From NCBI RefSeq assembly GCF_015057245.1, contig NZ_SVET01000003.1:124001-188000 (forward strand): a stretch of 64,000 nucleotides of DNA, given 5' to 3'. This stretch comes from Pseudobutyrivibrio ruminis (GTDB taxonomy: Bacteria; Bacillota; Clostridia; Lachnospirales; Lachnospiraceae). The notes beneath the pieces are model-generated. The model made no database searches. It worked only from the letters and a program-made list of their open reading frames with translations, and was not told the origin of the DNA. A program made the translations under genes and the position numbers. Of this stretch, positions 60,010-64,000 are shown one piece after another (the first letter of the stretch is position 1; the number at the start of each line of letters is the position of its first letter).

Positions 60010-60720
60010 TTAATGAACTGAGAAATGGAGCTCACGAAGGCCTTCGACTTCATCGCAGACCTTCTGCAATGAGCAGCTTCCGCAGTCCATCATTACATTC
60101 TTGAAGATATGATCTATTGCGCCAGTGATATCTTCAAGATGTTTTGCCTGCCCAGCTAATGACTTGTAGTCGAAGGCTGGGTCAGTTATAAATATGAGCT
60201 TTACAGCTTCAATATTTTTGTTTTCATGATAGGTATCCAAGAATAGCTTTCCAACCTTGGCGAAATCTAAACTCTCATTAAGAGCTTCCTTGCCAACTCG
60301 TACCGGCTCTCTGTTGTTTGATGCAGAGATGCGGGTCATGTATCCCTTTGGATTAATGTGATACCTAACGTATTCTATTTTTCTAATTGCATTATAAAGT
60401 GCATTGCCATCCCCAAGACTTTCCTCAGCCACCTTCACAATGGCTATTCTTGCATATGGCGTGTCATTTTTGATTTCGTTTAAATCTGGTCCAATAAGTA
60501 AGACCTCATCCCCATTTACGAATTCGTTGTTACAGGTCACAGCCATGGCTGATACTGCAGGATGAGTGCCGCCTCCTAACTCATAAGCCATATCGGCTCT
60601 AAGAATGAGATTATGGTCTCCCACATCAGTCCAATTCGCATTTGCGATATCAAGACTCTTGGCCTTAGAAAAATCTAATCCGGCAAGCAGCTCTTTAATG
60701 CTTTCATCATATAGCTTCAT
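60010..60720 (-). CDS. ACS/CODH beta-subunit C-terminal-like protein
   Basis: A 236-residue protein that resembles the C-terminal domain of acetyl-CoA synthase/CODH beta subunits, especially at the end: FKNVMMDCGSCSLQKVCDEV followed by EGLRELHF. The three cysteines in CGSC and VC could bind an Fe-S cluster. It is far shorter than ACS (about 700), and a full A-cluster is not evident. The gene is translationally coupled (TAATG) to a 52-residue membrane peptide gene and the activase upstream. The reaction is unknown; family assignment is moderate. Confidence 0.55.
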   Translation of the reverse strand: MKLYDESIKELLAGLDFSKAKSLDIANANWTDVGDHNLILRADMAYELGGGTHPAVSAMAVTCNNEFVNGDEVLLIGPDLNEIKNDTPYARIAIVKVAEESLGDGNALYNAIRKIEYVRYHINPKGYMTRISASNNREPVRVGKEALNESLDFAKVGKLFLDTYHENKNIEAVKLIFITDPAFDYKSLAGQAKHLEDITGAIDHIFKNVMMDCGSCSLQKVCDEVEGLRELHFSVH

Positions 60721-60878
60721 TAAATCTTTCTATCTTTCTTAATCTTATCGTAATGCTTTGCAAGCAGCGGTTGTAATGCGCTTGTGAGCTTCATATCTAG
60801 GTTGAAGAAATAAACAATCATAGATAAAATCCAAAGGCATATCAACACTATTGCGATAATTCCTAATATTTTCAACAT
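60720..60878 (-). CDS. 52-residue single-pass membrane peptide
   Basis: ATG at 60878, stop at 60720-60722. The first 25 residues are one hydrophobic helix (MLKILGIIAIVLICLWILSM), followed by a basic tail ending KKDRKI. Its start overlaps the activase stop and its stop overlaps the ACS-like start, both as TAATG, which is strong evidence that it is translated. Too short for most gene finders. It may anchor the Fe-S proteins of this operon at the membrane. Confidence 0.75.
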   Translation of the reverse strand: MLKILGIIAIVLICLWILSMIVYFFNLDMKLTSALQPLLAKHYDKIKKDRKI

Positions 60879-61669
60879 TATCTATTTCCTTTCTGTCTAG
60901 CAAACTCTGCTGCACCAAGTGCACCCATAAGCTGTGGATCAATTGGAAGGTCGATAACCTTGAGCTTAAGAACCTGCTCGATGGCAGCCTTAAGTCCTGC
61001 ATTCTTTGCGCATCCACCTGTAAGTGTAATCTTATCTGTAGCACCAGCCTTCTTAGACATTACAAAGCATCGCTTTGCAACTGAAAGCTCAATACCTGCT
61101 GCAATCTCGTCCATTGGCTTTCCTTCACCAACAAGTGAGATAACCTCTGACTCCGCAAATACGGTACACTGTGCTGTAATTGGAATGACATTTTTTGCCT
61201 TGAGGGAAAGATTTGAAAACTCATCCAAATCCATCTCAAATGCTCTAGCCATAGCCTCAAAGAAACGACCTGTTCCTGCTGCACACTTGTCATTCATTGC
61301 AAAATTAAGAACTGTACCATCAGTATCAACTGCAATTCCCTTTACGTCCTGACCACCAATATCAATAATAGCCTTTACTGTTGGGTCAGCCACATGAACA
61401 CCCATGGCATGGCAGCTAATCTCTGAGATATTCTCATCAGCAAAAGGAACCTTGTTACGGCCATATCCTGTACCTACAAGATAAGTCAAATCCTCTGCAC
61501 TATTTAAATCTGGCACCTGTGCCACTGCCTGATTAAGGGCATCCTGACAAGATAGCACTGCATTTATACGACTCTTAAGAGTGACGTCCGCCACCATCTT
61601 TCCATTCTCATCTATAATCACACACTTTGTGTATGTAGAACCAGAATCACATCCACCAAAATATTTCAT
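60878..61669 (-). CDS. 2-hydroxyacyl-CoA dehydratase activase (HgdC/BadF type)
   Basis: A 263-residue ASKHA ATPase with GGCDSGSTYTK (phosphate 1), DIGGQDVK, and the Fe-S cysteines in NDKCAAGTGRFFE (shared 4Fe-4S cluster at the dimer interface) and ITAQCTVFAESE. It uses ATP to push one electron into a partner Fe-S enzyme of the 2-hydroxyacyl-CoA dehydratase or benzoyl-CoA reductase type. The partners are encoded upstream. The reductant may be a ferredoxin or the 960-residue flavoprotein. Confidence 0.9.
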   Translation of the reverse strand: MKYFGGCDSGSTYTKCVIIDENGKMVADVTLKSRINAVLSCQDALNQAVAQVPDLNSAEDLTYLVGTGYGRNKVPFADENISEISCHAMGVHVADPTVKAIIDIGGQDVKGIAVDTDGTVLNFAMNDKCAAGTGRFFEAMARAFEMDLDEFSNLSLKAKNVIPITAQCTVFAESEVISLVGEGKPMDEIAAGIELSVAKRCFVMSKKAGATDKITLTGGCAKNAGLKAAIEQVLKLKVIDLPIDPQLMGALGAAEFARQKGNR

Positions 61670-61750
61670 CTTTCTATTCTCCTAGTCCGCACTTCAATTC
61701 AGCCTATATATCTTGCAATTCACCACGCTTTCGCTCTTATTCGCTCATTG

Positions 61751-61789
61751 CCCTACATAAGATGCTGCTTACGCACCATCTAAGTAGGG
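61751..61789 (-). other. Hairpin in the gap between dehydratase subunit and activase genes
   Basis: CCCTAC-AGATG / CATCT-GTAGGG arms with small internal bulges, in the 192-bp gap 61670-61861, the largest inside this otherwise tightly packed operon. No T-tract follows. It may stabilise or divide the transcript. I see no promoter consensus next to it. Confidence 0.4.
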
Positions 61790-61861
61790 ATGGCTCATCA
61801 AGGGTTCATTTACAAGACACATAGTCTGAATTAGTGCTCCTCAAATTAATAAACAAAAGTT

Positions 61862-63412
61862 TTACCACAAATTTGTGTCGTCATAGTCCTCCAACGATGG
61901 GTCCAGGGGCTCTTCGCGAAGGACTGAGCGCATGTAGCGGTTTACGTCCTGGCGAAGATTCTTGCGAGGGATTACACGTGGATCATAAAGGTCATGATTT
62001 ACCCAAACCAATTTGATGCCGTGTTCTCGCGCCTGTTCTTCGAACATGCCATGCATACCATCAAGTGCCTTGCAGGCGATGTGCTCCCAAAGAATAACCA
62101 TGTCTGCACGGAATTCCTCACAGTATCTCCAAAGATCATCAAGAAGAACTTCGTATCCACCATGAGTACGATTTCTCATAATCATGTTTTCGTACTGGTG
62201 AGCCATATCATAGATGGCTTGCTCCTTGTCATCCTCTGAAATAGGATCAAGGGATACCATGGTGAGCATGTCGAACATTGGAAGAATTCCCCAACAATTC
62301 AAAAGCCATGCAACAAAGTCTGTATAGAACTGAGACTGAACGCCCCATATAACAGCACGATGACGATACTCTTTTGCAAGCATTGTCTTTTTCTGATAAG
62401 CCTCTGTTGCCATCTTGGTAATCTTCTTATCAAGCTTGGCAAAAGCTGGAACCTTTCCTGCGATGGCCATATATTCTGTCTCGCGATAAAGCAGGATGTT
62501 GTTTCCGATAACCTGCGGATAATCTGTCTTTGTGATTTCAAGCCACTCAGTACATTCGCGGGCACCTATGTTGATTCGCTTAGCGCATTCAAAGTAATAA
62601 CCCCAATCGAACTTTTCACCTGTCTGCTCTTCGATGAAGGCGATGGCATTTCTAACCTCCTGAGCTGCATACTCCTGAACACCAGGCTCTGTGTGACGAA
62701 GTGGTGTAGCAAGCTGATGAACTGGAATGCCATTTCGCTCCAGTGCTCTTGAAATAACACCATTTCCCATAAGTGAACCATCACAGGTGGTGTTGCACTG
62801 AACTGCACACTTACCAAAAACAGGCATATCTCCATCGATGCAAATACCAGCCTCAGATGCAGGCATAGGACAAACATCACCTGGCATACCGCATTCCTGA
62901 ACAACATCCAAATAATGTGTCATGGCATCTCCCTGTAGAAGAACGCATACATAACAGCTTGCTGTCTCCCAGCTAAGTCCCTCAAGATTTGGGAAACCAC
63001 ACATGATGTTGGTCATTTCGTTTTCATCCATGAGAACTACATGCTTTGACTTTTCTGGGCTTGCCCCAAGGTTTCTATCCATTGAAAAAATCTTTGTCAA
63101 AAGCTTTGCAACGTCCGATGCAACTAAATCGTATTCCTCACGGCAAATACGAAGCTGAGTTCCACGAAGTCCCATGGAATGTTTATCAATCATCATTGGA
63201 ACTGCCAAATAGTTAAGCATCCAACGATATCTGAAAAATCCCTTTACATTCTTTGGGTGGAGCATGAACTTTCCAAGCATTGCTATTATTCCAAGCCATC
63301 TGGTGTAGTCGTACCAGGTGTCTCTGATGCCTCTCCACTCGCGGTGCTTAAAAACCTTTTTATCACCGCTATAAAGCTCACCTAATTTTGAGCTGCCTAC
63401 TGCTTTTCCCAT
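61862..63412 (-). CDS. 2-hydroxyacyl-CoA dehydratase-family subunit
   Basis: A 516-residue protein of the HgdA/HgdB/BcrB-C family, recognisable from context and from blocks such as GDVCPMPASEAG, CNTTCDGSLMGNG, AVIWGVQSQFYTDF and MVILWEHIACKALDGM. Conserved cysteines (CGFPN, CPMP, CNTTCD) can bind Fe-S clusters. It is about 100 residues longer than typical subunits (380-440). The stop of the upstream family member overlaps its start (TAATG), so the two form a heterodimer-type pair. The substrate is unknown. Confidence 0.75.
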   Translation of the reverse strand: MGKAVGSSKLGELYSGDKKVFKHREWRGIRDTWYDYTRWLGIIAMLGKFMLHPKNVKGFFRYRWMLNYLAVPMMIDKHSMGLRGTQLRICREEYDLVASDVAKLLTKIFSMDRNLGASPEKSKHVVLMDENEMTNIMCGFPNLEGLSWETASCYVCVLLQGDAMTHYLDVVQECGMPGDVCPMPASEAGICIDGDMPVFGKCAVQCNTTCDGSLMGNGVISRALERNGIPVHQLATPLRHTEPGVQEYAAQEVRNAIAFIEEQTGEKFDWGYYFECAKRINIGARECTEWLEITKTDYPQVIGNNILLYRETEYMAIAGKVPAFAKLDKKITKMATEAYQKKTMLAKEYRHRAVIWGVQSQFYTDFVAWLLNCWGILPMFDMLTMVSLDPISEDDKEQAIYDMAHQYENMIMRNRTHGGYEVLLDDLWRYCEEFRADMVILWEHIACKALDGMHGMFEEQAREHGIKLVWVNHDLYDPRVIPRKNLRQDVNRYMRSVLREEPLDPSLEDYDDTNLW

Positions 63413-64000
63413 TAGCGTTTACCTCCTTGTATCTTTTTGATTTCGATACTTTCCACGAAGGCCTGGACACGGGTACGAATCTGTCCCGATGAACCCACCG
63501 CATATGGTCTATCGATTGTAAGCACTGGATAACCATATTCATCACGAAGAACATGGCTTCCTACCATTCTTTCATAAGCCCATGGATCACAGAACTTCAT
63601 CTGCTCGTAGATGATTCCGTCAGCCTTGTACTCCTTTGCAATTTCATCAACATATTCACGACGTCGATTCATCTTTGGAGTATCCATGTGGCGAGGGCAC
63701 ATGCAGCTCATCATGTAGTGACGACAAATCTGAGTAAGCACATCCTCCTCATCATTGAGAATTATTTCCTCACGACCAGGCAACGAGCCAAAGCAGAATC
63801 TATCGGCACATACATAAGCTCCTGATTCTTCAATAAGCTTTATCATATCGATATCGTCTACCTCTGAGCCGACAACAGCAACTCTAGCTCGATATGGCCA
63901 CTTTTCATCTGGCACACGATTCTTTACTTCTTCAAGTGTCTCTTCAAGCTTTTCAAGAAGTAAATCCTGTGGGCACACATAGGTGCACATTGTGATGATA
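63412..64000 (-). CDS. 2-hydroxyacyl-CoA dehydratase-family subunit (5' end outside the window)
   Basis: The visible part gives 196 codons open to the window edge; the first ATG inside the window (63990) is followed by MCTYVCPQDLL, but the frame stays open upstream, so the gene is truncated. RVAVVGSEVDD, DRFCFGSLPGREE, YMMSCMCPRH and GIIYEQMKFCDPWAYER match the second half of HgdB-type subunits, with Cys residues for an Fe-S cluster. It is the partner of the 516-residue protein downstream. Confidence 0.75.
   Translation of the reverse strand, partial: IITMCTYVCPQDLLLEKLEETLEEVKNRVPDEKWPYRARVAVVGSEVDDIDMIKLIEESGAYVCADRFCFGSLPGREEIILNDEEDVLTQICRHYMMSCMCPRHMDTPKMNRRREYVDEIAKEYKADGIIYEQMKFCDPWAYERMVGSHVLRDEYGYPVLTIDRPYAVGSSGQIRTRVQAFVESIEIKKIQGGKR

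Noticed and set aside
60745..61044. 99-residue open frame on the minus strand
   Set aside because: It overlaps the activase in another frame. The small frame supported by TAATG coupling (60720-60878) occupies the real gap.
1..64000. tRNA, rRNA, insertion sequence or prophage genes
   Set aside because: Looked for in all gaps and found none; gene density and operon structure are those of ordinary chromosome.

Overview
The window looks like a chromosomal segment of a strictly anaerobic, motile, plant-fibre-degrading Firmicute of the Lachnospiraceae (Butyrivibrio / Pseudobutyrivibrio / Roseburia type). The reasons are moderately low GC, strong AGGAGG ribosome sites, pyruvate:ferredoxin oxidoreductase, three tandem flagellin genes, arabinan-degrading GH43/GH51 enzymes next to a sugar ABC importer, 2-hydroxyacyl-CoA dehydratase-type enzymes, and small families (DUF5685, DUF6171) that I associate with this group. 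The genus call is inference. I saw no rRNA, tRNA, CRISPR array, transposase or prophage.

Layout. 1-4.25 kb: a hybrid histidine kinase and an HD-GYP/receiver protein in one coupled pair. 4.3-11.6 kb: a complete flavin-based extracellular electron transfer (FLEET-type) locus: eetB, eetA, fmnB (ApbE), pplA, dmkB, ndh2 and divergent dmkA. 11.7-20.6 kb: an arabinan/arabinoside utilisation region with a GH51 arabinofuranosidase, an ABC importer without its ATPase, a wHTH regulator carrying a large extra domain, a small Cys-rich protein, a cytoplasmic GH43 and a GH43 lipoprotein. 20.7-23.7 kb: trmO, apt and a two-gene HipA-like kinase / DUF2442-HTH module behind a 34-bp palindrome. 23.8-29.7 kb: three monocistronic flagellin genes with elaborate structured leaders. 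29.8-31.1 kb: an AAA ATPase gene preceded by a phased heptamer array. 31.1-39.8 kb: a housekeeping run (znuB, znuC, znuA, engB, clpX, clpP, tig, rpiB, yqeG, a sigma28-controlled unknown, nrdR). 40-45.4 kb: PFOR and guaB. 45.5-51.4 kb: putP with an amino-acid ABC transporter, a MocR regulator and a divergent ECF S-component. 51.4-56.4 kb: aspS, an unusual Fur-family gene, a DtxR-family gene and a zinc-ribbon / DUF5685 / J-domain cassette. 56.5-64 kb: hypA, a 960-residue Fe-S flavoprotein, an ACS/CODH-beta-like protein, a 52-residue membrane peptide, a dehydratase activase and two 2-hydroxyacyl-CoA dehydratase-type subunits, the last cut by the window edge.

How the parts work together. The FLEET proteins would take electrons from NADH through a membrane quinone to a surface flavoprotein. 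The arabinan genes form a path from surface cleavage, through import, to cytoplasmic debranching. The flagellin genes share one post-transcriptional architecture. Each leader has two hairpins exactly 22 nt apart that expose ANGGA loops, the second one holding the Shine-Dalgarno sequence, and the first stem covaries between genes. This is the arrangement known for CsrA control of B. subtilis hag.

The signals that ordinary gene annotation does not explain are: (i) the covarying flagellin leaders plus an extra hairpin with an ACAAGGATGT loop in two of them; (ii) a family of four ~90-nt intergenic structured repeats, all in the same orientation, with compensatory changes in four stems; (iii) an array of seven TCATAAT heptamers at 19/20-bp spacing; (iv) the kinase-module palindrome; (v) the Hgd/ACS-like/HypA operon of unknown reaction. 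All functional statements are from reading the sequence only; no database search was run.
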